Assembly (NCBI GenBank): GCA_037178625.1
Contig: CM074133.1
Span: 2,232,001 to 2,296,000 of the forward strand
DNA length: 64,000 nt
Source: Skeletonema tropicum
Lineage: Eukaryota > Bacillariophyta > Thalassiosirophyceae > Thalassiosirales > Thalassiosiraceae
Reading direction: 5' to 3'
In this document: positions 22,501-34,130 of the stretch, piece by piece
Layout: the number at the start of each line of letters is the position of its first letter
Position numbering within the stretch: position 1 is the first letter of the stretch
Program-made: the position numbers and the translations under genes
The notes under the pieces: generated by a model
Databases searched by the model: none
What the model saw: only the letters and a program-made list of their open reading frames with translations
What the model was told of the DNA's origin: nothing

Positions 22501-25500
22501 CTTTCCGACCTTGTACCAATTTCAGCCGCCTCGTCGGAACAAAATTGCGATACCTTTGGAGTGACCAAGGACTTGGATTACTTAGCAGAGCTCTACAACA
22601 ACGGCGAGGCTATCTTTTTCCCAAACACTGGGATTTTAGCCAAAACCGGTGAGTGGCATGAATGGTTCATTTTTAGATTTTCTTCATTGACTTGTCGTCT
22701 CACAAATACTTGTTTTCTGGCCTGATTCAAACAGTGACGAAGCATGATGATTGGAATGGGGAAACCCCTTTTCAACTGGGTGCACACAACTCAATGGTGC
22801 ATGAGTTCTATCGCAACGATGCTTTCAATGAGCGACCGAACTCAGGAGTCTTTGGGAGAATGTTAGACCAGCTCAAGCTTCGTGGATATCAAACTGCCGC
22901 TAATGCTGCAGGCGCTGGTAGTGCCATGTTGACCGGAGATACACAGTACAACCACCCAATTCGAGGGGTCACTACCAAAGTTGTCGACAGTTTGAATAAA
23001 AATCCCACTGTGGAAAATATATACGACATTGTGAAGGAACTGAATGGTGTTGGACAGCATGATAATGGCGTTATGAGTGAAGTGTGGTCGTCGAAAGTTG
23101 CATCAGGGCTCTTCGAACATGAAGAGGCGATAGAGTTTGCTCAGCTGCCACAATTTTCTGACCACACATACCCAGGCGAAGGTAGTTTGAACAGTAGGTT
23201 TGGATCAGTGATGAAATCTATGAAATCCAGAGAGTACCGAAAGGTAAATCGTGAGTTTTACGTGGTCAAGCATGAAGGGTATGATCATCACGGAAGTAAT
23301 GATGTCTCTGGCAAATTCAAGAGCGTCGACGACGCTATCACAAACTTTGTTAGCGCGCTAAAAAGCAATGACTTGTGGGAAAGTACCGTCCTCGTGATGG
23401 GAAGTGATTTTGGTCGTTCTCTCAACCCCAATAGTAGCGGGGGTTCTGACGTGAGTTCTTCGTGCAATTTGTTTGTCATTTCATATTGTGCTCTTATTCC
23501 AGCTCACACACATAAACCTTTTCTTTCACATATTTGTCACCAATATCAAATACGATAGCATGCTTGGGGTGGTAATTACTTCATGGTTGGAGGCTCAGTA
23601 AAAGGCGGCAAGATCTTGGGAAGATATCCTCAGCCACTCACTCCTGACCACCCTAACTGGATTGGCCGCGGACGCTTTATTCCAACAACATCTTGGGATG
23701 CCGTTTGGAACGGCATTGGACAGTGGATGGGTCTTCATGATGAAGATGAGCTCAATGAAGCCATTCCCAATCGTAACAGTTTTGATACATGCACTGAGCT
23801 CTTCACTGACAAGGACCTCTTCCTTGATGGAGCTTGTACCTGTTCAGGTTGTGAGACTGTCACCTGGCCGCCAACAATTCCACTAACTTCAGCACCAACG
23901 CAAGCACCTCGCACTATTTACCAAGCCGAAGATCAATCTTGGGATGCTTCAGGAAAGGTCAGCTCTGGCAACTCTGGATGGACTGGCGAGGGTTACGCAA
24001 ACATGGGCGGTAAAGGTTCGTGGGTTGAGTTCAACACTGTCGACGGAGGGGCAGGAGGTGCATGTACCTTGGGATTCCGTTATTCAGTAGGTGCTAGCCT
24101 ACCTAGGTCTTGCACTTTGAAGATAAATGGAGTTGACTCTGGAACGGTGACTTTCTCTTCAACTGCATCGTGGGATGCATGGAAATATGACTATGTCGAG
24201 ACGACATGTTTACCTGGAAATAATGTGGTAAGGATCACTGCGTCAACTGGTGAAGGTGGGCCGAATCTTGATCGGATGGATTTGTTGTCTGCACCTACAA
24301 GCACTCCTCCACCAACCAGCAAGCCAACATTTTCTGTGCCAACAAATTTGCCAACTCATAAGGTATGGATTTTTGAAGATGTGTTCAGTGCCCTTTTCCA
24401 CTGACTCTCTGTTCTGGTCTAACGAAAACTTCTCTTCTATTGTTAACAACACAGCCATCAACCCAGCCAACAAGCAGCCCCACACCGTTACCAACTCCGC
24501 CCACTACTCCTCAGCCGTCTTCAACTCCCACAACGGCCGCCCCAACAACTCAGCCTGGTCCAACTGTCAACCTTGCTCTCCACGCTGATGCCTTTGCATC
24601 ACAGCATTCTACATGTAATGGTGGAGAAGCCATCCGCGCGATAGATGGGAATACTAATTGCAACTGGAAGAATGGATCTGTAATGCAAACTTGTACCGGA
24701 CGTACGGCCGCGCCGGCCTGGTGGATGGTTGATCTTGGAGTAGGCAAGCAACATACAATTACGAGCGTTTCGGTCTACAACCGGTGTGACGGTCTCACGG
24801 GGCAAGAGAAGATTCTCAATTCGAATGTCGAGATTCTGGATGATGCTTATGATGTTGTTGCTACTCAATCCATTGGCTCGGAGCTTCAAGCAGTGTATAC
24901 GTTTGACTTCGGCGGTGTTCAGGGGAGGTTTGTTCGAGTGATCAAGACAGAAGATAGCAATTTGAATATTGCTGAAGTGGAGGTCATGGGAACATCTTCA
25001 ACGACAGGTACCCAGCCAACTCCGCCCCCCACTTCGCTGACACCGCCTCCGACCTTCCCTATCACACCTTTGCCAACTTTTCAGCCAATCTCCACGACTG
25101 CCGCCCCAACAAAGCCCCCTACTCCCCAGCCATCTGCATCTGCACCTCCCACACCATTGCCAACTCCAGTTCCGTCGGCTCAGCCCATCAACGAGCCATC
25201 TCCTCCGTCTACCCCACTTCCAACATCTCAGCCTGGTCCAACTGTCAACCTTGCTCTCCACGCTGATGCCTTTGCATCACAGCATTCTACATGTAATGGT
25301 GGAGAAGCCATCCGCGCGATAGATGGGAATACTAATTGCAACTGGAAGAATGGATCTGTAATGCAAACTTGTACCGGACGTACGGCCGCGCCGGCCTGGT
25401 GGATGGTTGATCTTGGAGTAGGCAAGCAACATACAATTACGAGCGTTTCGGTCTACAACCGGTGTGACGGTCTCACGGGGCAAGAGAAGATTCTCAATTC

Positions 25501-26362
25501 GAATGTCGAGATTCTGGATGATGCTTATGATGTTGTTGCTACTCAATCCATTGGCTCGGAGCTTCAAGCAGTGTATACGTTTGACTTCGGCGGTGTTCAG
25601 GGGAGGTTTGTTCGAGTGATCAAGACAGAAAATGACAATTTGAATATTGCTGAAGTGGAGGTCATAGGAACATCTTCAACGACAGGTACCCAGCCAACTC
25701 CGCCCCCCACTTCGCTGACACCGCCTCCGACCTTCCCTATCACACCTTTGCCAACTTTTCAGCCAATCTCCACGACTGCCGCCCCAACAAAGCCCCCTAC
25801 TCCCCAGCCATCTGCATCTGCACCTCCCACACCATTGCCAACTCCAGTTCCGTCGGCTCAGCCCATCAACGAGCCATCTCCTCCGTCTACCCCACTTCCA
25901 ACATCTCAGCCTGGCCCAACTGTCAACCTTGCTCTCCACGCTGATGCCTTTGCATCACAGCATTCTACATGTAATGGTGGAGAAGCCATCCGCGCGATAG
26001 ATGGGAATACTAATTGCAACTGGAAGAATGGATCTGTAATGCAAACTTGTACCGGACGTACGGCCGCGCCGGCCTGGTGGATGGTTGATCTTGGAGTAGG
26101 CAAGCAACATACAATTACGAGCGTTTCGGTCTACAACCGGTGTGACGGTCTCACGGGGCAAGAGAAGATTCTCAATTCGAATGTCGAGATTCTGGATGAT
26201 GCTTATGATGTTGTCGCTACTCAATCCATTGGCTCGGAGCTTCAAGCAGTGTATACGTTTGACTTCGGCGGTGTTCAGGGGAGGTTTGTTCGAGTGATCA
26301 AGACAGAAAATGGCAATTTGAATATTGCTGAAGTGGAGGTCATGGGAACATCTTCTCCATAG
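16543..26362 (+). CDS. Secreted DUF1800-DUF1501-CBM6-F5/8C multidomain protein
   Basis: Thirteen exons: 16543-16971, 17072-17510, 17603-18015, 18117-19056, 19147-19465, 19553-19711, 19808-20238, 20339-21355, 21439-21654, 21759-22648, 22735-23450, 23559-24362 and 24455-26362. The product is about 2,893 residues. A signal peptide (MKFYALSTLIWASTVPS...NAQA) precedes a DUF1800 region (FLEQATFGATRETID; ENFAREIMQLFSLGLY). A DUF1501 region, related to sulfatases/alkaline phosphatases, follows at about 1658-2057 (LMMLGGADSWNLLVP; MGSDFGRSLNPN; HAWGGNYFMVGG). Next come a CBM6-like domain (about 2107-2232), Pro/Thr linkers and three F5/8C/fucolectin-like domains. All introns are GT-AG and in phase except that exon 9 needs one added base near 21493-21500 to restore GSGSYGDLGALVAAILLD. 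A cell-surface or cell-wall location is inferred; the enzymatic role is unknown. Confidence 0.85.
24551..26361 (+). repeat. 678-bp tandem coding repeat (F5/8C domain plus Pro/Thr linker)
   Basis: Units begin at 24551, 25229 and 25907, exactly 678 bp (226 codons) apart; the third lacks the linker. They differ by only a handful of bases (for example the codons after KTE: DSN, NDN, NGN). Such identity points to very recent duplication or ongoing gene conversion, and could also hide an assembly collapse or expansion. Confidence 0.95.
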
Positions 26363-26454
26363 TATTAGTCGGCAGAACCGTACGAGCAGTCAGTTGGTCC
26401 ATCGATGCAGTTGAAGTGACACAAGATAAGTAATACAAGTCTAAAACAGATCTA

Positions 26455-27800
26455 AACGTTTTGCCTGGAAATAATGTCATAAAGATTACTGCGTCCACAA
26501 ATGAAGGTGGTCCAAATCTTGATCGGATGGATATGTTGACTGCAACCACTCCTCAACCTCAGCCAACTCCTCCACCCACTCCACTGCCATCTCCCGTTAC
26601 ATCGGCTCCACCAACAAATCAACCATCTTCGAATCCCACACCCCAACCTTCGAATCTACCAACGCCTGCTCCTTCCAATCCTCCAACTGCAGCTGCGGCT
26701 TCGCCAACAACGCCTCCCGTTGTTACACCCACACCAGCACCTTCGAATTTACCCACTACCCCGCCTACTCAGCAGCCAACCGATGCTCCCACACAGAGTC
26801 CTACAGCTCTGCCAACCGCTCCATTAAAGGTTTTATGATGAAGAATGAAGACATGCCTTGCGCTGAAGGGCTGAAGCGTACTGCCCCTATTGATGAGATG
26901 AACGAAGTACGTTGCTGCCGTGACTGCACTGGTCTTACTTGCGGTAATACATGGTCCTTCAGCTTTAGGGGGTGCCCCACCTTTGATCCTGACCTCTCTG
27001 CAAGATCAAGATCTAAGGTTGATGGAATTTGTAAGCGGTAGGAACTTTTGCTTTTGCGGAGGCTCTTGATTTCTGCAGAAAGTCGACTAATGATGATACT
27101 GCAAGGCTTTGTACACCTTTGGAGCTTGAAAATAGTTGCGCTCGGGGTACAGGATGCAATTTCGATAAGGAGCATCTCTGGGCGTGTGCGTATGATGGAC
27201 ATGCATGTCAAGCAGATTCAGAGTGCTGTGGAGCATGTGTGAATGGTACATGTCAAGGTGAATTGACCCTCTTCCCCTTAATCTCGTAAGATGCGCACCA
27301 TCACCAGTGAGTAGAGACACCAACCATTGAGTTGGTTGTATGTAACTTGTAACAACCAAATTTATATATCTCTAGAATATATTCATGCTAAAAAGGCGAA
27401 GCAGCAAGCCGAGCCATTGACGGCAGCACCGATCCGAGTTGGTGGAATGGCTCCGTGACGATGACTTGTGCGGATTCTGCTGCTTATTGGATGGTTGATC
27501 TTGGTGCAGGCAAGCAGCATACAATCACTATCGTTTCAGTCCTTAATAGGTGGGACAGTTGGAGCAGGAAGAAGAAGATTCTTAATGCGAATGTCGAGAT
27601 TTTGGGCGATGGCTCCAATGTTGTTGCATCTCAAAACATAGGTGTGGCAGTTCAAGAAGACTTACAACTACACTTTTGACTTCGGCGGTGTTCAGGGTAG
27701 GTAAGTATATTCGAGTACAGAAGACAACCTCAGGCGAACTCAATATTGCTGAAGTAGAGGTGATGGGATCATCTTCTCCATACAAAAGAAACAGGGCAAG
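26455..27800 (+). pseudogene. Decayed paralogue of the preceding surface-protein gene
   Basis: Pieces in order: the end of a CBM6-like domain (LPGNNVIKITASTNEG, 26461 on) and a Pro/Thr linker to about 26835. Next is a cysteine-rich domain (RCCRDCTGLTCGN, then TFAFAEALDFCRK and RLCTPLELENSC, about 26900-27255) of a type I associate with diatom surface proteins. Last is an F5/8C remnant (YWMVDLGAGKQHTITIVSV, about 27400-27780). The cysteine-rich part changes frame near 27040-27052, the F5/8C part is interrupted by stops, and there is no start or signal peptide. It could alternatively be 3' exons of another transcript, but I found no convincing splice sites joining the frames. Confidence 0.65.
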
Positions 27801-27993
27801 GTTGTCTTTGCTAACGCAATGGCTCCTCAAAGATGATAAAGGTATCTCAATCTCAAAAGTAAAGAATAAAACATCATAATCATAATGAATCACTTCAGTC
27901 TTTTCTTTGTGCTACATATCTACTCAGTCAATGGAAAGGATCAAGACTGGACACTAAATTGACCCTCTCCAAGTTTATTGTTGCCACCTTCTC

Positions 27994-30417
27994 TCATTGA
28001 TCTTTCTTCAGCTTCTTCATCATCTTATCCTGTAAGAAATCAAAGCAGTCGAGAACTTCTTCTATCATGCCAGATTCCACTAGCTCCTCTATCCGATGAC
28101 TGATATCGTTGTCCTCCACTTTCACAGCTGTATCGGCTTCTCCATTGGTTTTGCCCATATCTTCAATTGATTGAGGAGGTCCAAGGCTGCTTTGAGAAGC
28201 ACTATTATCGTGGTATTCGTCTCCTGGTACATTAGCTCCAGGAAAGTCGCAGATTTGCCCTCCTTTTACATCATCATCTTCATCAACAACCACATCACCT
28301 TCTTCGTCAGCACCCACATCACTTGTCATTAGTGTCGAGGAGGGCATTACGCAATTGTTCTCGTCAACCCGCGCATCCAAAGAAGATTGACCCATTCTCT
28401 GCCTCTGAATACCTCTATTCTCATCAATATCGACATTTTCCACACCCCATCTTTTAAAGTCACGTTCGCTTAGGGTAAACGTCCTCCCGATACTGGACCT
28501 GCGTCCTTTCTTTCTCTGGCTATCATGCCACAATTGCAAACAGGATGCACCGAGGGCACACAAAACGAAATACATGATTGGAAAGAACATGTTACCTGGG
28601 CGTACTTGAGTAAAGTCGTCACCCTCTTCCACATTCAAGTTTGACAGCTCAACTTCGCATTCTGCCTTGATTTCATTCTCTTCGATAAATGCTTGCTTTG
28701 CACTCTCCAGACTATGACCATGGTTCTTTTCTGCTGTGTACATCCAATACGAAAAAGCTGATGCGACTTGTGGTGTGACTGGGAACGCAATCGGATTCTC
28801 GGTAATTACATTGTCCGTGTAAACTAGATCGAGCTCACACACCCTCGAAGTAAAATCAATGTCCATAAGAGTATCTTCTCTTCCGATAGCTAACACTTTG
28901 CAGTCTCCTCTAGCATAAGCGTCTAATAAACCATGAAACCCACGGCCATTGGGGAAAATCCAATTCCCGTCGGGCCATTTCAATTTCAGTTCATCCTTCA
29001 ATGCTGGATGACCACAAATGGCAACACCCCCAGCTATGACTTCTCTCATTGTTCCATATTCCGTCTTCAACCCAGACCGTGTCAAAAAAGCAGCAAGGTT
29101 GGCAACGTAGGCAGATACAGCTATCAAAATGAAGAATCCAAACCCGAACATAAGCACTTTGTGTGGCAAACTTGCTCCAGTGTCCTGCTCAATCCCTGCA
29201 CTGAAGAAGAACATGCCCTTTTGAAGAATGGCATCAACAATCAATCTGAAGTAAGCAATCTTTCGCCTCTTCCTTGGCCGTTTTGATTGTTTCAACTGCA
29301 ATCCAGATCGATTTCCGGCCGCCAACATATCTCGATCGGAGAACCACACAGAGAGTAGTGATGCTACGACTACTACAGCAATTACTACTGCCCACAAACT
29401 GTATGTGAATGGTTGAAACACTTTATGTGTCTGAAATACGATATTTGTGTTCCTTTCAGGTTTGGGAATGATCAACACCGTTTTGTCGTATACTGAGCAG
29501 ACGAAAGAGATGATAGCAACATACAGTAGGTAAGTCATAAGATATCATGGGCAATAATGAGTAAACGAAATCCACCCACACAGGAGCTCTCCCCAACACA
29601 AGTACTAGTAATAAAATCACAAAATCATACTCTAGACAACTACTCACCAAGAGGAACAGTAAAAGTAGTCATCGTTAACCTCTGCCGCGTAATCCAAAAC
29701 GGTCCCACAGCCATATCCGCCAGTCCATTCTTCACATCCCACACTGCTGCTGTAAACGAACTCGCTGGATATCGTTTCAAGCTACCGTTTGAAGTATGCG
29801 TGAATGTGACGTTTTGAATGTCCCCATTTGATAAGTATTTGGATTAACTTTTTGATGTAGTCAATGTATATCCCACCAAATGGGATGGAGTCGTCAAAGT
29901 AATTCGTATTATTTTCTGTTCGCTCCCACACGGGTTCACCGCCAGGCAATTGTTTGTTCATCGTTGGATATCGAAAATCTGGTATGACTGCTGTAAGATT
30001 AATGCCACCAATCACCGATATGTCATTCGCAGAAGATTCAAGATATTGTTGCCAAAAATAGTCGGTCGAGTTGCACGTCGAATAACTCGCAAAAATATCA
30101 GGTTGGTCCAGAAAGTATTCTGATTTGAAAATATCCTCTGCGGAATTCTTTTTGCAACTGGTTGAATTGACATAGCACCACGGTTGGAAGCAGTAGGGTG
30201 GAACGGTAGTGGAGGATAGGTCCCCTTGGCAGACTGGATCGTGGAGGAGATCGTGCTGGAGACAGGCATTGCTGCCGTAGTTGTAAGGAACGCATGAGCT
30301 GAAAGGTTTTAGATAAACTCCTGGTTCACCGGTGGCGGTTGTACAATCGCGATTCTCAAGCGAGGCGAGTACGGACGTTTGATCAACGCAGTTACAACCT
30401 TCGTTTCCTGACGACAT
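27994..30417 (-). CDS. Ionotropic glutamate receptor-like ligand-gated channel
   Basis: Two exons, 30417-29648 and 29492-27994 (GTGAGT...CTCAG, phase 1), about 755 residues. The N-terminal half is cysteine-rich with several NxS/T sites and gives the S1 ligand-binding lobe (SFTAAVWDVKNGLADMAVGP). TM1 (LWAVVIAVVVVASLLSVWF) follows, then the re-entrant pore (MFFFSAGIEQDTG) and TM3 with SAYVANLAAFLT, the equivalent of the iGluR SYTANLAAF gate motif. The S2 lobe and TM4 (FFPIMYFVLCALGASCLQL) come next, then a long acidic cytoplasmic tail. One base must be removed near 29836-29842 to keep S1 in frame. The ATG at 30417 leaves no signal peptide, so a 5' exon may be missing; the 1.4-kb repeat starts about 200 bp upstream. 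Likely a plasma-membrane cation channel; the ligand is unknown. Confidence 0.85.
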
Positions 30418-30621
30418 GTTGCTGCTATTTCTTTGTTCAAAAATCACGTATGGATGTGTTCATTTCCTCTGCAACAAGTAAATACAATAAAGCACCCGCT
30501 GTTTTTTCAATTACTGAATAATAAACTTCTGCTGTTTGTACCATATGTAAGATCACCTGTAACATGAAAGTCCACGGTCCAGATGTTGAAGGTCGATTGC
30601 TAAGCAAGTATGCCATTGCAG

Positions 30622-32030
30622 TATGTATGATCTAATGCTAGCGCAGCATTGGAAAAATGAATTGTATCTTTGTGAGACCCGGATCGAGTACCGTACCGTC
30701 TTGTACCTCGCCGATGGATATCAAGGGAGCCAAGGCCGGGATGAGGATCAATCACCTCTTGCGTGATGCTACTTTCATTAAGTTGCATTCTGCATTCTGC
30801 CTTGTGGCGTACCGCAGCTCGTTTATCAAATATTTCTAGAGTACTATTAGTAGTAATGTAAGTGCCTTCTTTCTGAGATTACTGGTATACGATATGTACA
30901 TTCAACGCTGCGCTGAAGACACTTAACGTGTGTATCGTCCAACAGCAGCAGCAGCAGTAGTAGCCAACATCATTGTCGATGGTACTGCTGCTGCTGTTGT
31001 TGTTAGTAGTACCAGCAGCAACACCATCCTCTCCTCCTTCTCCGACCAATCCCCAACAACAACAGCAGCATCCTCCATCTCCAACAGCAGCAGTACTTGG
31101 AGTAGTAGTCATTGTTGTTGTTGAGGATTGGTCGGAGTTGAGATTAGGGTGCTGCTGCTGTTGGGGGTGATGCTGTTGGAGGTATTGGACGATACAGGTG
31201 CCAACTATCATTGACGGGGCTGACTTAGTAGTAGTGTCTTCAGCGCAGCGTTTAGAGCCCACCCGGAACTAAGTTCATTGACGGCACTGATCTATGTTGT
31301 GTATCTTCAGCGAAGCGTTCTTAGGCGAGCCTCCCAGGCGAGCTGTGTTTATTGTGGATCTTGTCGATGAAGGTGGTCGCTTTTTTGTATTTCACATGTA
31401 CCATCTGTCATTTTCTTACCAGCGTCTGCAAGTGTCTGAGCCTGAGCAAGGCCTTGGCCAAGCAGTGTGGATACATTTTGATTCTAAGAATGATAATAAT
31501 CGATTCCGCTTGAAGAGACGATTCCAATGGTGGTCATATTGTCAATTTTGATAATTTGGACCTCTATTTTGAAAATCTGGCTCTGAAGCCAGATCTGGAC
31601 GAGCTGGGCAGAAAGTAACCCCGTTTCTAGCCTGATCGATTCAACCAAATTCGTCCAATGACGTCGATTACATGCCTAATCGATAGATCTGCTCGAGAGC
31701 TTTCCAAAACGCCACCTATCGCCTTGATTGGACTACTAGAAGGAAAGATATCATTGTTGAGCTGCTTGAGTTGATCTGTGCTTGGTGGATTTTTGATGCG
31801 ACAGCGACATCAGTGCCGGATTGAACCTGGCTCTCATTCGATTCATTGCAAAATTCTGTCGATGCCACCGTTTCGCGTAACACAGAACGTCTCATTCACT
31901 TACACGATCACTCACCTTCCATCAACCTCATCCTTTGTTTGTACCATGTAATTATATTTTTAAGTAGATGTCTTTGCTATAGTAATTACTAATCTGCTTA
32001 CCACGTAATCATAACCTACCGTGTTACTTT
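30622..32030 (+). repeat. 1.4-kb interspersed repeat, copy 2 (uninterrupted)
   Basis: Near-identical to 9801-11100 plus 13037-13143. This copy shows the intact ...TTCCATCAACCTC site into which the 1.93-kb transposon inserted in copy 1. From about 31866 it carries the diverged LTR-like end (CGTTTCGCGTAACACAG ... GTGTTACTTT). No target duplication is visible around either copy, so a segmental origin is possible. Confidence 0.88.
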
Positions 32031-32087
32031 CTGTATGATTTGAAAGTGATGATACAATATTTTTCAACTTAGATTAGGACGTTAATT

Positions 32088-32140
32088 ACTTGAACGAGTA
32101 GAGTAATGAACTCGTTTCGGTTAGACCTTCATCGGCAAGT
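32088..32140 (-). ncRNA. Hammerhead ribozyme-like motif
   Basis: Read on the minus strand, downstream of the RT gene in its own sense. ACTTG (stem I) is followed by CCGATGA (core, canonical CUGAUGA with U4 changed to C) and then an extra A. Next come GGT-CTA-ACC (3-bp stem II), GAAA (core), a CGAGT...ACTCG hairpin (stem III), TT, and CAAGT, which pairs with the opening ACTTG. All three helices and their order fit an open-stem-I hammerhead, the kind known from Penelope-like elements. The U4 change and extra A mean it may be weakened or inactive. Confidence 0.5.
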
Positions 32141-32281
32141 GTCAACGTGAGACAGCCCCAGGAGCGGGCTGTTCTAATGAATCTTTTGTATAGTGGTGAA
32201 CGGAGAAAAATGAAATGAACGGAGAAGTGAACGTCTTTTTCAGACGCGGTTCAATGTCTTTTCAGACAGGAGAAGCTTTTG

Positions 32282-32323
32282 CTCTCCCGAGCTGAGCTGC
32301 CGGAAGGCAGCTCCTCGGGAGAG
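32282..32323. other. Strong hairpin in the 3' region of the RT element
   Basis: CTCTCCCGA and GAGCTGCC pair with GGCAGCTC and TCGGGAGAG around a 4-base loop, giving about 17 base pairs with one small asymmetric bulge. Smaller stems flank it: ACAGCCC/GGGCTGT at 32152-32173 and GTCT...AGAC pairs near 32230-32265. It may be an RNA signal for the reverse transcriptase or a terminator-like fold. Confidence 0.6.
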
Positions 32324-32342
32324 TAAAAGGAGGGGAGCTCGA

Positions 32343-34110
32343 TCAGTCAGGATCGGGCTCCCCATCAAAATACTTACTGGCCTCTTTGCCGGGTTCTTGT
32401 ATCAGTTTTGCTTTCGTCACAGCTGATCGTATCGTTGGGGCTCCATGATAGGCAATAATAAACTTCTGAATTCGTAGATCTTGTTCGAAGACTTCTTTGC
32501 AGTGGGTGTCGTAGAGACACCGAAGTAGTTTACGAGGGATATCATTTGGATGGAATGTCCAGTGGAGGATGGCCAATTCTTTGTTGGTAAGAGTAGGCTC
32601 TGTTGGTTGTTGTATTGCATTTGCATTTGATTCGATAGATCGTAGGCGTGCATCTGCTTGTAGGATGTACTGCTTGATGACGTGTGAGTCCCAGCCGCGT
32701 TGTACTAGTCTTTTGAAGAGTAATTTAGATTGATTGATGTAGTCAGATTCAAGGGAGTTTTGGCGCTTGTACTGACGCAATAGACTGTAGGTGACACCTT
32801 TCATAATTTGTGGAGAGTGTGCTGAATGCGGCGGGAGATATTGGTAGAGATTGCAGGCTTTTTGGAATGTACGTGTTTGAATTTGTTGCGATGGTCCAAT
32901 GGTGATAGTGAGATCGAGGAAGTTAACAGATGTTGATAGGGGCTCAAAGTCCCATCGTAGGGATCCGAAGTTATCAGTATCATATTGAAATTGTGCATAT
33001 CGTAGGTTGGTACCAATCCATATTCCTTTCATATCGTCGATGAAACGCTTGTAGAGGAGGAGATCATTGGAATATTTATTAAGGAGGAATTCTTCATGGA
33101 TTGCAAAGTAGATTGTAGCCCACATACATGCTGCACTAGTTCCCATTGCTGTACCAGTTAGTTGTTTGAAGTACATATCACCAAATTCGAAGATGTTGTT
33201 TTTCATGACTAGCGAAAGAGCTTCTTTGATTGCGGCAATAGGAAAGGAGGAGAGTCCATTGCTTGCTAGTTTACCGGAGGAGGCTAATTCGTCGAGCCAG
33301 TTGCTGATGACTTGGAGCGCATGATCTGTGTCGATGTTAGTATACATAGATTGCGCATCTGCTGTAAATAGTCTTGCATTGAAGGGAAGGCGGTGGAATG
33401 ACTGGAGACTGTCGAGTAGGCTGCCACTATCTTTGAGGTACGATGGGATGAATTGTTTCAGTTGTTGGAGATGGTAGTCGACCCACTTGCTAAGGCAGTT
33501 CATGAATGTACCTGCGCAGCATACAATTGGACGGAACTTGTAGGGCTTCTTTTTATGCACTTTCAGCGTCATACGGAATCGAGCAAACTTGTTTGTTGGG
33601 AACAGTTTCTCAGATTGCGAGCGCTTAAGGTAGTCTTGCTCGGCTTTAGACATTGACATCTTGTGTTTTTGACAGAAGAGGGCAATTTTATAGCGGAGGA
33701 TATTATTCATTTGCATTGCTTCTTGACGGCTGATTCGTTGGAACACATTCGTATTACTGAGGTGATCAGTACAGGCGCTCTTGTTGTAGAAGCCTCTTCG
33801 CAGAAGACACGCACCGGTATTCTTATCACCTTCGATTACGATGAAGTGATGATCTTTTTGGAGAGCATCCATCGTGCGCCATTGAAGTGGAGTCATATTT
33901 GTACAGCGTTTACGGCGGTAGCGGCGTTGAAGAGATGTGACGGCTTTGGTGAAGTTTGATAAAGCAGTTTCAACTTCAACACTTGCAGGCTTGAACTCAT
34001 GACCGGTAGGAATGTAGAGTTTAGGAATGTAGTCTCCTTCTCTTTCAGGCTTATCAAGGAAGGCGTATCGGTTTCGGATATCATTCTCAAAGCGACTGAT
34101 TGAATGTTTT
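32343..34110 (-). pseudogene. Penelope-like reverse transcriptase without GIY-YIG domain, 5'-truncated
   Basis: The frame is open from about 34140 down to the stop at 32343. The first ATG is at 33896 (517 residues), but conserved sequence continues upstream of it (PKLYIPTGHEF, NFTKAVTSLQRRYRRKR), so the true start is missing. Motifs are VIEGDKNTGACLL, TLKVHKKKPYKFRPIV, LFTADAQSMYTNI, LTGTAMGTSAAC, the catalytic FIDD, VNFLDLTI and YLPPHSAHSP. A ~100-residue C-terminal domain ends DGEPDPD with no GIY-YIG endonuclease. The DKN, KVHK and FIDD set is characteristic of Penelope-like RTs. The 5' truncation against the chalcone-isomerase-like gene fits target-primed insertion. Catalytic residues are intact. 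Confidence 0.8.
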
Positions 34111-34130
34111 AGGTTGTTTGTTGGTTGCTT

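Noticed and set aside
24599..26245. Repeated 65-96-residue frames antisense to the F5/8C domains
   Set aside because: Shadows of the coding repeat; they repeat only because the sense strand does.
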